Below, piece after piece: positions 44,616 to 53,215 of a stretch of DNA of 58,101 nucleotides. This stretch comes from an uncultured Eubacteriales bacterium (GTDB taxonomy: Bacteria; Bacillota; Clostridia; Lachnospirales; Lachnospiraceae): NCBI GenBank assembly GCA_900314885.1, contig OMWY01000001.1, positions 482,921 to 541,021 on the forward strand. Direction: 5' to 3'. Within the stretch, counting starts at the first letter, position 1. Every line of letters begins with the position of its first letter. A program made the translations under genes and the position numbers. The notes under the pieces are model-generated. The model worked only from the letters and a program-made list of their open reading frames with translations. It was not told where the DNA came from and made no database searches.

Positions 44616-44665
44616 TTCGTTGTACACTAATTGTGACAATAAGATTTTCGCCAAGGAGGCGTAGC

Positions 44666-45013
44666 ATGGAGAAAAGAAAGTACAAGAGAATTCCTGTTAA
44701 AATAGAACTTGAGATATCATCACTTTTTAAGCAGGACAATGAGAAGATATCAAACGTAGACGCGCCTATAGATGTAACCAATATCTCGAGAGGTGGCGTC
44801 GGCTTCATATCGAAGAGCGTCCTGCCTGAGGGATTCTACTTCAACGCTAAGTTTCAGCTGACTCCGGACGAGAAATCGGTTTTTTACAGCGTAATCAAGA
44901 TTATAAGAAGAAGGCCGCTTGATGACGGCAATACTGAGTATGGCTGTGAGATGGTAGGTTTCCCTAGTGTCTTAAACTACGTATTTGAAGACTTCGAGAA
45001 GAGGAGCGAATAA
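44666..45013 (+). CDS. PilZ-domain protein
   Basis: 115 residues from ATG 44666 (MEKRKYKRIPVKIEL) after AAGGAGG; the in-frame start at 44633 has no such site. The two c-di-GMP-binding motifs are present: basic KRKYKR (RxxxR-like) near the start and DVTNISRGGVGF (D/NxSxxG). Single-domain PilZ proteins relay c-di-GMP to motility or surface functions. With the HD-GYP protein at 6628 it indicates c-di-GMP signalling in this organism. Confidence 0.85.
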   Translation: MEKRKYKRIPVKIELEISSLFKQDNEKISNVDAPIDVTNISRGGVGFISKSVLPEGFYFNAKFQLTPDEKSVFYSVIKIIRRRPLDDGNTEYGCEMVGFPSVLNYVFEDFEKRSE

Positions 45014-45027
45014 CGACTTTTATATCT

Positions 45028-45161
45028 GTAAGCTCCTGCGGAGCTTACTTAGTCATAGCCACCCACTTCGTGGGACCCGCCTATGACAACGCCTGGTCCA
45101 ATAAAATTTCTGTAAACGACCGAAGGGAAGTTTACAGAAATTTTTTTGTACCTGGCACGGG
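45028..45161 (-). repeat. Modular hairpin repeat, copy E
   Basis: A composite element. Hairpin GTAAGCTCC-TGC-GGAGCTTAC (45028-45048) matches the second hairpin of copy B. The core, minus strand, has outer stem GTCATAG (45081-45087)/CTATGAC (45052-45058) and inner stem CCCAC-GAA-GTGGG (45062-45074), with GCGGGT and TGG in the loop. Next to it is a GCCTGGTCC...ACCTGGCACGG module (45091-45161) around a 15-bp hairpin AAAATTTCTGTAAAC/GTTTACAGAAATTTT. It thus combines parts seen separately in copies B, C/D and 15652. Confidence 0.78.
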
Positions 45162-45167
45162 AATTCC

Positions 45168-45196
45168 TTGAAAAAGTAAAGTCAGTTGATTATAAT
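45168..45196 (+). promoter_or_regulatory. Promoter of the phosphohexomutase-dgt-dnaG-rpoD operon
   Basis: TTGAAA (45168-45173), 17-bp spacer, perfect TATAAT (45191-45196), seven bases after the repeat. Confidence 0.85.
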
Positions 45197-45231
45197 TATT
45201 TATAACTACGATTATACAGAGGAGGCTTTAC

Positions 45232-46746
45232 ATGTTACTTGATCTTCTTAATGGCACAGATGTCCGCGGCGTCGCGGCAGAAGGGGTTCCGGGTGAGAAT
45301 ATTACCCTTACACCGGATATTGCAAACCGCATCGCCCAGGGCTTTGTTACCTGGCTTTCAGATAAGACGGGAAGAAATCCCGACGAGTTAACGATTGGAG
45401 TTGGCCATGATTCGAGAATTACGGCTGATTTACTTAAGGAAGCGATATTAGCCGGTCTCATGGCTAAGGATGTAAAGGTAGTCGACTGTGGCCTCGCGAG
45501 CACCCCGGCCATGTTCATGTCAACCGTCATGGATGCGACGAAGCTTGATGCCGCCGTTATGATTACAGCGAGCCACCTTCCATTTAACAGGAACGGCATG
45601 AAATTCTTCACTAATGAAGGCGGCATGGGCCATGAGGAGATGACCGAAATCCTCAAGATAGCCGAGCCGTATGATGTCGCTAACTATCCATATCATGATT
45701 ATATAGAAGAGCATGATGTAAAGAAATGTGACCTGTTAAATATTTACAGCAGACACTTGTCTGAGAAAATTAAGTCAGAATTGAAGGATATAGCAAATGA
45801 CTCTGAGAAGCCGCTCGCAGGCCTTCATATAGTTGTCGACGCAGGCAACGGGGCAGGCGGATTTTATGTGAATGATGTGCTTATTCCTCTCGGAGCTGAT
45901 ACGGAAGGTAGTCAGTTCCTTGAGCCTGACGGTAGGTTTCCAAACCATATTCCTAACCCGGAAAACAAGGTCGCCATGGATGCCATTAAGAACGCCGTGC
46001 TCAAGAGTCACGCCGATCTAGGCATCATTTTCGATACGGATGTGGACCGCATGTCAGCTGTTCTCCATGACGGAAGAGAAGTTAACAGAGACGCCATAAT
46101 CGCTATGATGTCAGCCATTCTCGCGCCGGCTTATCCGGGAAGCACCATAGTTACCGATTCGGTCACATCGGACAGACTCGCGAAGTTCCTCTCAGACCTT
46201 GGCTTAAAGCAGCACAGATTTAAGAGAGGCTACAAGAACGTTATAGATGAGTGCCGCCGTCTTAATGAGAGCGGCGTTGTTTCACCTCTTGCCATGGAGA
46301 CCTCGGGACATGGAGCCCTGAAGGAAAATTACTACCTCGATGACGGAGCCTTTCTTGCGGTAAAGCTAATTATAGCTCTTGCCAGGATGAAGAAAGAGGG
46401 GAAAGACCTCGCAAGCCTCATAGAGGCCCTTCCTCCGGCTGTTGAGGAGGATGAGATAAGGCTTAGGATAACAAAGGAGGATTTCAGAAGCGTAGGTCCT
46501 GTCGTGCTTGAGCATTTTAAGAAGAAGGCCGAGGAGAGAAAATATATACTTCCGGAATCCCACGAGGGTGTCAGGATTTCATTCAGAGGCGACCCTGCCG
46601 GATGGATGCTCATAAGGGCATCGCTTCATGACCCTCAGATTGTAATAAATTATGAAGGGGAACATGAGGGAGATATCCTTAAAATGCGCGAAATCACGAG
46701 GGATATGCTTCGCGGTGAGGAAGATATAGAGTTTGGCAAATTGTAA
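45232..46746 (+). CDS. Phosphohexomutase (phosphomannomutase/phosphoglucomutase family)
   Basis: 504 residues. Phosphoserine loop MITASHLPFNRNGMKFF (family TASHNP, here TASHLP), metal loop IFDTDVDRMSAV, sugar-binding METSGHGALKENYYLDDGA and C-terminal phosphate-binding SHEGVRISF. It interconverts hexose 1- and 6-phosphates. The unusual Leu after SH and the length place it in a branch whose substrate I cannot assign. First gene after the promoter; 37 bp before dgt. Confidence 0.85.
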   Translation: MLLDLLNGTDVRGVAAEGVPGENITLTPDIANRIAQGFVTWLSDKTGRNPDELTIGVGHDSRITADLLKEAILAGLMAKDVKVVDCGLASTPAMFMSTVMDATKLDAAVMITASHLPFNRNGMKFFTNEGGMGHEEMTEILKIAEPYDVANYPYHDYIEEHDVKKCDLLNIYSRHLSEKIKSELKDIANDSEKPLAGLHIVVDAGNGAGGFYVNDVLIPLGADTEGSQFLEPDGRFPNHIPNPENKVAMDAIKNAVLKSHADLGIIFDTDVDRMSAVLHDGREVNRDAIIAMMSAILAPAYPGSTIVTDSVTSDRLAKFLSDLGLKQHRFKRGYKNVIDECRRLNESGVVSPLAMETSGHGALKENYYLDDGAFLAVKLIIALARMKKEGKDLASLIEALPPAVEEDEIRLRITKEDFRSVGPVVLEHFKKKAEERKYILPESHEGVRISFRGDPAGWMLIRASLHDPQIVINYEGEHEGDILKMREITRDMLRGEEDIEFGKL

Positions 46747-46783
46747 GAAGATAATTGCATGGTTTTGAAGGGAGTGATCACCT

Positions 46784-47809
46784 ATGCCTGATAATGAAAC
46801 TAGATGCCTGAGAGAAGAAAGAGAGAAGCTTGAGCACATCATGCTGCGCCCATGCGCCACATTTGCGGACCGCTCCAAGGGACGTGACTTTCCTGAAGAA
46901 GAATGTGATATCAGGACCTGCTTCCAGCGTGACCGTGACAGGATACTTCATTCAAAACCATTCAGGCGGCTGAAGCATAAGACCCAGGTCTTTCTTGACC
47001 CTGAAGGAGACCATTACAGGACAAGACTCACTCACACCCTTGAGGTCGCCCAGATATCGAGGACCATAGCAAGGGCCTTAAGGCTAAATGAGGATCTCAC
47101 CGAAGCCATTGCCCTAGGTCATGACCTCGGTCACACCCCGTTTGGCCATGCGGGCGAGAGGGCCCTAAATGAGGTAAGCCCATACGGCTTTTTCCACAAC
47201 CATCAGAGCGTTCGCGTGGTGGAGGTTCTGGCTAAGGATGGCAAGGGGCTTAACCTCACGAAGGAAGTACGGGATGGCATACAAAACCACAGAAGCAGAA
47301 CTATGCCTTATACCCTTGAGGGCAAGATTGTGAGGATTTCCGATAAGATAGCCTATGTTAATCATGATATAGATGATGCCCTGAGGGCCGGAATAATAAA
47401 GGAAGCCGATATTCCTTCAGAATATACCGAGGTTCTCGGAAATACGGTCTCCGACAGGATTGATACCATGGTTACAGATGTTATTTTCGCAAGCATGGAT
47501 ATAGAAGATATAAAAATGTCAGAAAGAGTTGAGAAGGCTATGCTCGGTATGAGGTCATTCCTCTATGACGCGGTATACAGCAATCCGAAGGCAAAGAGCC
47601 AGGAGAAGCAGGCAGAGAACCTGGTGAAATTTCTCTACGAGTATTATAACGACCATATAAACGAGATGCCCGAGGAGTACGTAAATATAATAAAACAGGG
47701 AGAATTTCAGGAAATCGTTGTCTGCGATTATATTGCGGGCATGAGTGATGATTATGCCGTTGAGAAAATAAAGGAATTATTTATCCCTGCGAGGTGGGAT
47801 GTATATTAA
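46784..47809 (+). CDS. dgt: Deoxyguanosinetriphosphate triphosphohydrolase-like protein
   Basis: 341 residues. HD-domain ligands appear as RTRLTHTLEVAQISR, IALGHDLGHTPFGHAGE and DKIAYVNHDIDDA. The start region FADRSKGRDFPEEECDIRTCFQRDRDRILHSKPFRRLKHKTQVF is typical of the Firmicutes dgt type. It hydrolyses dNTPs to deoxynucleoside and triphosphate, tuning nucleotide pools. It overlaps dnaG by one base (TAATG), the conserved dgt-dnaG-rpoD arrangement. Confidence 0.93.
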   Translation: MPDNETRCLREEREKLEHIMLRPCATFADRSKGRDFPEEECDIRTCFQRDRDRILHSKPFRRLKHKTQVFLDPEGDHYRTRLTHTLEVAQISRTIARALRLNEDLTEAIALGHDLGHTPFGHAGERALNEVSPYGFFHNHQSVRVVEVLAKDGKGLNLTKEVRDGIQNHRSRTMPYTLEGKIVRISDKIAYVNHDIDDALRAGIIKEADIPSEYTEVLGNTVSDRIDTMVTDVIFASMDIEDIKMSERVEKAMLGMRSFLYDAVYSNPKAKSQEKQAENLVKFLYEYYNDHINEMPEEYVNIIKQGEFQEIVVCDYIAGMSDDYAVEKIKELFIPARWDVY

Positions 47810-49584
47810 TGTACTATTCTGATGAAATTATTGAAGAAGTAAGGCAGAAGAGCGATATTGTTAACGTGATTGGCAGGTACGTTAAATTAAAACGTGTCGG
47901 GCAGAATTATGTTGGACTCTGTCCTTTCCATAATGAAAAAACAGGCTCCTTTAACGTAACTCCGTCGAGGCAGATGTATTACTGCTTTGGCTGCCATGCG
48001 TCGGGAGACGTGTTCACATTTTTGATGAATTACGATAACGTTACATTTCCGGAAGCCGTTAAGGAATTGGCCGAGCAGGCGAATATCGCCCTGCCCGAAA
48101 ATGATACAGGTAATCCGGAGGCAAAAAGACAGGCCGACAAAAGATCTAAGCTGCTTGCGATAAACAAGGAGGCGGCCACATATTATTATTACATGCTGAA
48201 GAGCGACAGAGGCGCTGCAGGAAGAGCCTATTTTGCGAAAAGGAAACTCTTGGATACGACAATTAAGGCCTTTGCCCTAGGCTTTGCCCCGGAGAACAGT
48301 TCGCTTTACGCATATCTCAAGAGTAAAAATTATTCCGATGAGCTTCTACGCGCCTCAGGACTCTTTGTATATGAAAATGGACGTGTTCGCGAGAAATTTT
48401 TCAACCGGGTAATATATCCTATAATGGATATAAATAATAAGGTTATCGGTTTTGGCGGCAGAGTTATGGGAGACGCTAAGCCTAAATATTTAAATTCGCC
48501 TGAGACGGATGTATTTAATAAAAGGAAAAATCTGTACGGCCTTAATGTCGCAAGGCATACACGGGAAAAATACATGATTCTCTGTGAGGGATATATGGAT
48601 GTGATAGCTCTCCACCAGGCGGGCTTTACCAATTCCGTGGCGAGTCTGGGTACCGCCCTGACGGATGACCAGTGCCATATTATTTCCCGGTACGTGAAGG
48701 AGGTATATTTAACCTATGATTCCGACGGCGCCGGAGTAAACGCGACGAAGCGCGCTATTCCCATGATGAAGGACCATGGAATCAATGTCAAAATAATTCG
48801 TATGGAGCCTTACAAGGATCCGGACGAATTTATTAAAAACTTAGGGAAGGAAGAATTTCAAAAAAGGATAGACAGCGCTCAGAGCTCCTTTGAATTTCAG
48901 ATGAGTGACCTTGAAAAGCAGTTTGACTTAAACGACCCTGAGGGTAAGAGCGATTTCCTTGATTCGGTAAGCAAGATGTTAGTAGGAATATCGGATGAGC
49001 TCTACAGGGATACATACGAGAAGGCTGTCGCCGCGAAATATAATGTACCCGAACAGATGCTAATAAAAAGGGTAAATAAAATTGGCGCCAAGGTGAGACT
49101 GGAGGAAGAAGGAAAGGAAGCCTATGAGGAGGCTAAGAAATTAGACAAGAAGCAGGACGTGAATGAAGGAAATATGCAGACAGAGCGCCTGTTTCTGTCA
49201 TGGCTTGCCGATAAACCTGAGCTTTATCAAAGGATAAGAGGGAAAATTTCGCCTTCAGACTTTTCTGTTGATATATACAGAGAAGCCGCTGAAGTATTAT
49301 TTGCCCAGATTGAAAATGAGAAGCAGGCAAATCCTCCAAAAATCCTGAACCGCTTTGATACTGTTGAAGAGAAGGACACTGTCGCGAAGATATTTACCGA
49401 AAATCCGGGAATAGATATTAACAGCGGAGATTTTATCAAATCATTTTCGCAGACAGCTACGAAGATAATGAGCGCAAGTCTCCTAAGGCAGCTTGATAAG
49501 GCGAGCGAAACAGGCGACATGAACGCCATGAACGAAATAATAAAAAGGCAGAGAGAAATAAAAAACGGTAGTCTTTTTTCCTGA
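47809..49584 (+). CDS. dnaG: DNA primase
   Basis: 591 residues from ATG 47809, which overlaps the dgt stop. The in-frame start at 47794 is rejected because the family N-terminus is [24 protein letters not shown]2-type zinc finger [11 protein letters not shown]...YYCFGC, then the Toprim domain ([33 protein letters not shown]) and a C-terminal helicase-interaction region. It makes RNA primers for replication. GAGGTGG inside dgt is its binding site. Confidence 0.97.
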   Translation: MYYSDEIIEEVRQKSDIVNVIGRYVKLKRVGQNYVGLCPFHNEKTGSFNVTPSRQMYYCFGCHASGDVFTFLMNYDNVTFPEAVKELAEQANIALPENDTGNPEAKRQADKRSKLLAINKEAATYYYYMLKSDRGAAGRAYFAKRKLLDTTIKAFALGFAPENSSLYAYLKSKNYSDELLRASGLFVYENGRVREKFFNRVIYPIMDINNKVIGFGGRVMGDAKPKYLNSPETDVFNKRKNLYGLNVARHTREKYMILCEGYMDVIALHQAGFTNSVASLGTALTDDQCHIISRYVKEVYLTYDSDGAGVNATKRAIPMMKDHGINVKIIRMEPYKDPDEFIKNLGKEEFQKRIDSAQSSFEFQMSDLEKQFDLNDPEGKSDFLDSVSKMLVGISDELYRDTYEKAVAAKYNVPEQMLIKRVNKIGAKVRLEEEGKEAYEEAKKLDKKQDVNEGNMQTERLFLSWLADKPELYQRIRGKISPSDFSVDIYREAAEVLFAQIENEKQANPPKILNRFDTVEEKDTVAKIFTENPGIDINSGDFIKSFSQTATKIMSASLLRQLDKASETGDMNAMNEIIKRQREIKNGSLFS

Positions 49585-49598
49585 AGGAGGGGTCTTTA

Positions 49599-50735
49599 AT
49601 GGAAAAAGCAGTTCTGAATGAGAAGCTTCAGGGCCTTCTTAAACTAGCTAAGGCCAAGAAAAATACATTGCAGATGTCGGAGATAAATGATTACTTCGCA
49701 AGTGATAATCTCACGGATGACGAGCTCGATGAGGTAATGAATTTTCTCGACAAAAATAACGTGGATGTAATGTATGTATCCGAAGAAGAGGACATGGAAA
49801 ACCTCGACGACGACCTTGATCTTCCGCCGGTGCTTGATGACGATGAGCTCCTTGAGGAAGAAGAGGAGGACCTCGAGAATATAGACCTGTCTGTTCCGGA
49901 AGGGGTAAGCACCGATGACCCCGTGAGGATGTATCTTAAGGAGATAGGCTCAATCCCACTTCTTTCGGGTGAGGAAGAGATAGAGCTCGCGAAGCGTATA
50001 GAACAGGGAGATGAGGACGCTAAGCAGAAACTGGCTGAAAGCAACCTTAGGCTTGTCGTAAGTATAGCCAAGCGTTATGTCGGACGAGGCATGTCATTCC
50101 TTGACCTTATACAGGAAGGGAACTTAGGTCTTATCAAGGCCGCCGAGAAATTCGATTACAGGAAGGGCTATAAATTTTCGACCTACGCGACCTGGTGGAT
50201 AAGACAGGCGATAACGAGAGCCATAGCGGACCAGGCGAGAACCATAAGAATTCCCGTTCATATGGTTGAGACTATCAATAAAATAATCCGCGCCCAGAGG
50301 GCTCTCACCCAGAAATTAGGCCGTGAACCTAGCCCTCAGGAAATCGCGAAGGAAGTAAATATGCCTGCCGATAAGGTTCGCGAGGTCCTTAAAATTTCTC
50401 AGGAGCCGGTCAGCCTCGAGACCCCTATAGGCGAGGAGGAGGACAGTCACTTAGGCGATTTTATTCCTGATGACAATGAGCCTGTTCCGGCCGAGGCGGC
50501 AGAGTACGCTGTTCTTAAGGAGCAGTTAAATGAGGTACTCGACACACTCACCGACAGGGAGCAGAAGGTCTTAAGGCTTCGCTTCGGACTTGATGACGGC
50601 AGGGCAAGGACTCTTGAGGAGGTCGGGAAGGAATTTAACGTGACCCGCGAGCGAATTAGGCAGATAGAGGCGAAAGCCTTGAGGAAATTAAGGCACCCGA
50701 GCCGCAGTAAGAAATTAAAGGATTATCTTGACTGA
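49599..50735 (+). CDS. rpoD: Primary sigma factor RpoD (SigA)
   Basis: 378 residues. N-terminal region 1.1 with a strongly acidic stretch ([16 protein letters not shown]...[12 protein letters not shown], about 65-100), region 1.2 [11 protein letters not shown], region 2 [57 protein letters not shown], and regions 3-4 ending [30 protein letters not shown]. It recognises the TTGACA/TATAAT promoters seen across this window. Overlaps trmK by one base. Confidence 0.98.
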   Translation: MEKAVLNEKLQGLLKLAKAKKNTLQMSEINDYFASDNLTDDELDEVMNFLDKNNVDVMYVSEEEDMENLDDDLDLPPVLDDDELLEEEEEDLENIDLSVPEGVSTDDPVRMYLKEIGSIPLLSGEEEIELAKRIEQGDEDAKQKLAESNLRLVVSIAKRYVGRGMSFLDLIQEGNLGLIKAAEKFDYRKGYKFSTYATWWIRQAITRAIADQARTIRIPVHMVETINKIIRAQRALTQKLGREPSPQEIAKEVNMPADKVREVLKISQEPVSLETPIGEEEDSHLGDFIPDDNEPVPAEAAEYAVLKEQLNEVLDTLTDREQKVLRLRFGLDDGRARTLEEVGKEFNVTRERIRQIEAKALRKLRHPSRSKKLKDYLD

Positions 50736-51514
50736 TGAGAGAAAAGAAATTATCTGAGAGGTTAGCAGCTGTGGCGGAAGTAATTCCCGCATGCGAATGC
50801 CTCTCAGATATAGGCTGTGACCACGCTTATTTATCCATATGGGCTGTCGAAAATGCTGTCGCGAAATCAGCGATAGCAAGCGACGTAAGGCCGGGCCCTC
50901 TTGCCCACGCAAGGAAGAATGTGGAGCGGGTCGGCTTAGGAGATAAAATCGCCATAAAGCAATTTCCGGGAGCCGAGGGACTGACTCCCGGAGAAGCCGA
51001 CTGCATCCTTATTTCCGGTATGGGAGGCCACCTCACAAGCGATATTATTTCCGAATCGGAGGAAGTATTCAAGAAGGCGAAGACCCTCGTGCTTGAACCT
51101 CAGAGCGATATGTATCTTGTGCGTGAGAAATTACGGGAATTAAGCTTTGTAATTACCGGGGAAAATTATGTCGAAGAGCGTGGTAAGTCTTACCAGGTAA
51201 TTAAGGCGGAAAATAATGCCTTTTCCGAAAATATACCGGAGATAAGAAGGGCTCTGACTGCGGTTGATGACGCTTATACTAAGGCTTCCGAAAAGGAATT
51301 TACAAGAGAAGAAGCGGAAGGAGCCTTTGATTATTTTGGGGCATTTAACCTCATAAATAAGAATAAATTAATGGGAGTATTTTTACTCGAGAAGCTAAAG
51401 CAGTACGAGGATATAATGAAGGCGCTTCTTAAGAAAAAGGACGAAAAGAAATACGAAGAAATAAAGAAGGTACATGGCTTTGTGGCCTGCGCTCTGTCCT
51501 TTTATGAGGACTGA
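50735..51514 (+). CDS. trmK: tRNA (adenine(22)-N(1))-methyltransferase TrmK
   Basis: 259 residues. SAM motif LSDIGCDHAYLSIWAV, then SDVRPGPLAHARKNV and the catalytic-region ILISGMGGHLTSDII with LVLEPQSDMYLVREKL. The C-terminal 90 residues form the helical domain typical of TrmK. It methylates A22 of tRNA. In Firmicutes it commonly follows rpoD, as here (TGATG overlap). The genes are translationally coupled. Confidence 0.92.
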   Translation: MREKKLSERLAAVAEVIPACECLSDIGCDHAYLSIWAVENAVAKSAIASDVRPGPLAHARKNVERVGLGDKIAIKQFPGAEGLTPGEADCILISGMGGHLTSDIISESEEVFKKAKTLVLEPQSDMYLVREKLRELSFVITGENYVEERGKSYQVIKAENNAFSENIPEIRRALTAVDDAYTKASEKEFTREEAEGAFDYFGAFNLINKNKLMGVFLLEKLKQYEDIMKALLKKKDEKKYEEIKKVHGFVACALSFYED

Positions 51515-51538
51515 ATGCGCGTATATAATTAATGGGTA

Positions 51539-53203
51539 ATGCGTATGATAAATGTGAAGGTTAACGGAAAAAATTATTCCTATGAGAAGGCCGTAAAATA
51601 TGATAAAATCGCGGCTGATGCCTTCGGAGCTGATAACGAGATGCTCCTTGCGAAGGTGGACGGCAAGCTGTATGAACTATGGAAGACGGTCAAGGAAGAC
51701 TGCGAGATAGAATTTCTTGACATAGGGACAAAGGACGGCAGGATGACCTATGAGAGGGGACTTATTTTCCTCTTTATTAAGTCTGTTCATGATGAATATA
51801 ACCATGACGAGGTTAACCGTGTCTATTGCGATTTCTCCATAGGAAATGGCCTGTATTGCGAGATATCGGGAAACGCCGAGGTTAACGCTGAATTTGTCGA
51901 TAAAATTAAGTCCCGCATGGATGAATTAATCAGTAAAAATATCTTATTTGAGAAGCATACAATTACGACAAAGGACGCCATAGAAAGATTTAAAGAAAAC
52001 GGTCTCTCGGATAAGGAGCATTTATTTAAATACAGACGTGTCTCTGAGACAAATATCTATGAATTAGGAAATTATACGGATTATTATTACGGATATATGC
52101 CTCCTCGCACGGGAATAATTAAGTCATATGATCTAATTCCTTACGAGGGTGGAATCATGCTTGTTCTCCCTGAGAAGGGGAAAGGGCTTAGCATAAGTAA
52201 ACCTTCCTGGACTCCATCAGAAAAATTATTTAAGACCATGCTCCTTTCAAATGAATGGGGCAGGCAGATGGAAGTCGATAACGTAGGCGAATTAAATGAT
52301 ATGATAAGTCGCGGAAATACAGGCGATTTGATTCTTGTCGCCGAAGCCCTCCAGGAGAGACGAATCGGCGCTATAGCCGAGATGATAGCCGCGAAGCCCG
52401 ATGTAAAATTTGTTATGATAGCGGGCCCAAGCTCCTCCGGAAAGACTACATTTTCCCACCGCCTGTCTATAGAATTAATGGTAAACGGGCTTAGGCCTCA
52501 TCCTATTTCCTGCGATGATTATTTCTTACCTCGCGAGCTGACGCCGAAGGATGAAAACGGCGACTATGATTTTGAGTGCCTCGAAGCCCTTGACGTAGAG
52601 CAGTTTAATAAGGATATGACAGACCTCCTTAACGGCAAGGAGGTTCCTATGCCTACCTATAATTTTAAGACGGGCAAGAGGGAATATAGGGGAAATACCC
52701 TTAAATTAGGCAAAAATGATATCCTTGTTATAGAAGGAATTCACGGCTTAAATGACAGATTTTCCTATTCACTTGCGAAGGAAAATAAATTCAGAATTTA
52801 TATAAGCGCCTTGACCCAGTTAAATATAGATGACCACAACAGAATTCATACGACAGACGGCCGTCTCCTAAGGCGCATGGTCCGTGACGCAAGGACCAGA
52901 GGCAACAGCGCCGATGATACCCTTTCAAGGTGGGCATCGGTAAGGAGGGGCGAAGAAAAAAATATTTTCACCTTCCAGGAGTCGGCCGATGTTATGTTTA
53001 ATTCAGCCCTGATTTATGAATTGTCTGTCTTAAAGCCTTATGCGGAGCCGCTTCTTTTCGGCATAGAGAAGGGGTCCCCGAATTACGCTGAGGCTAACAG
53101 GCTGCTAAAGTTTTTGGATTATTTTCTTACTATACCTGCCGATAATATTCCTAAAAATTCACTCGTGAGGGAATTTATCGGCGGAGGATGTTTTGGACTT
53201 TAA
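51539..53203 (+). CDS. Nucleoside kinase with ThrRS-like N-terminal domain
   Basis: 554 residues. N-terminal 1-60 resembles a TGS domain, and 60-220 the second additional domain of threonyl-tRNA synthetase, including FHKHT-like KHTITTKDAIERF. The C-terminal half is a uridine-kinase fold with P-loop IAGPSSSGKTTFSHRL, SCDDYFLPRELTP, VIEGIHGLND and the RDARTRGNSADDTL lid. Fused proteins of this type are common in Clostridia and are called nucleoside or uridine kinases; the ThrRS-like part has no proven role. The binding site before ATG 51539 is weak. 12 bp before feoB. Confidence 0.88.
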   Translation: MRMINVKVNGKNYSYEKAVKYDKIAADAFGADNEMLLAKVDGKLYELWKTVKEDCEIEFLDIGTKDGRMTYERGLIFLFIKSVHDEYNHDEVNRVYCDFSIGNGLYCEISGNAEVNAEFVDKIKSRMDELISKNILFEKHTITTKDAIERFKENGLSDKEHLFKYRRVSETNIYELGNYTDYYYGYMPPRTGIIKSYDLIPYEGGIMLVLPEKGKGLSISKPSWTPSEKLFKTMLLSNEWGRQMEVDNVGELNDMISRGNTGDLILVAEALQERRIGAIAEMIAAKPDVKFVMIAGPSSSGKTTFSHRLSIELMVNGLRPHPISCDDYFLPRELTPKDENGDYDFECLEALDVEQFNKDMTDLLNGKEVPMPTYNFKTGKREYRGNTLKLGKNDILVIEGIHGLNDRFSYSLAKENKFRIYISALTQLNIDDHNRIHTTDGRLLRRMVRDARTRGNSADDTLSRWASVRRGEEKNIFTFQESADVMFNSALIYELSVLKPYAEPLLFGIEKGSPNYAEANRLLKFLDYFLTIPADNIPKNSLVREFIGGGCFGL

Positions 53204-53215
53204 GGGAGATTTATT

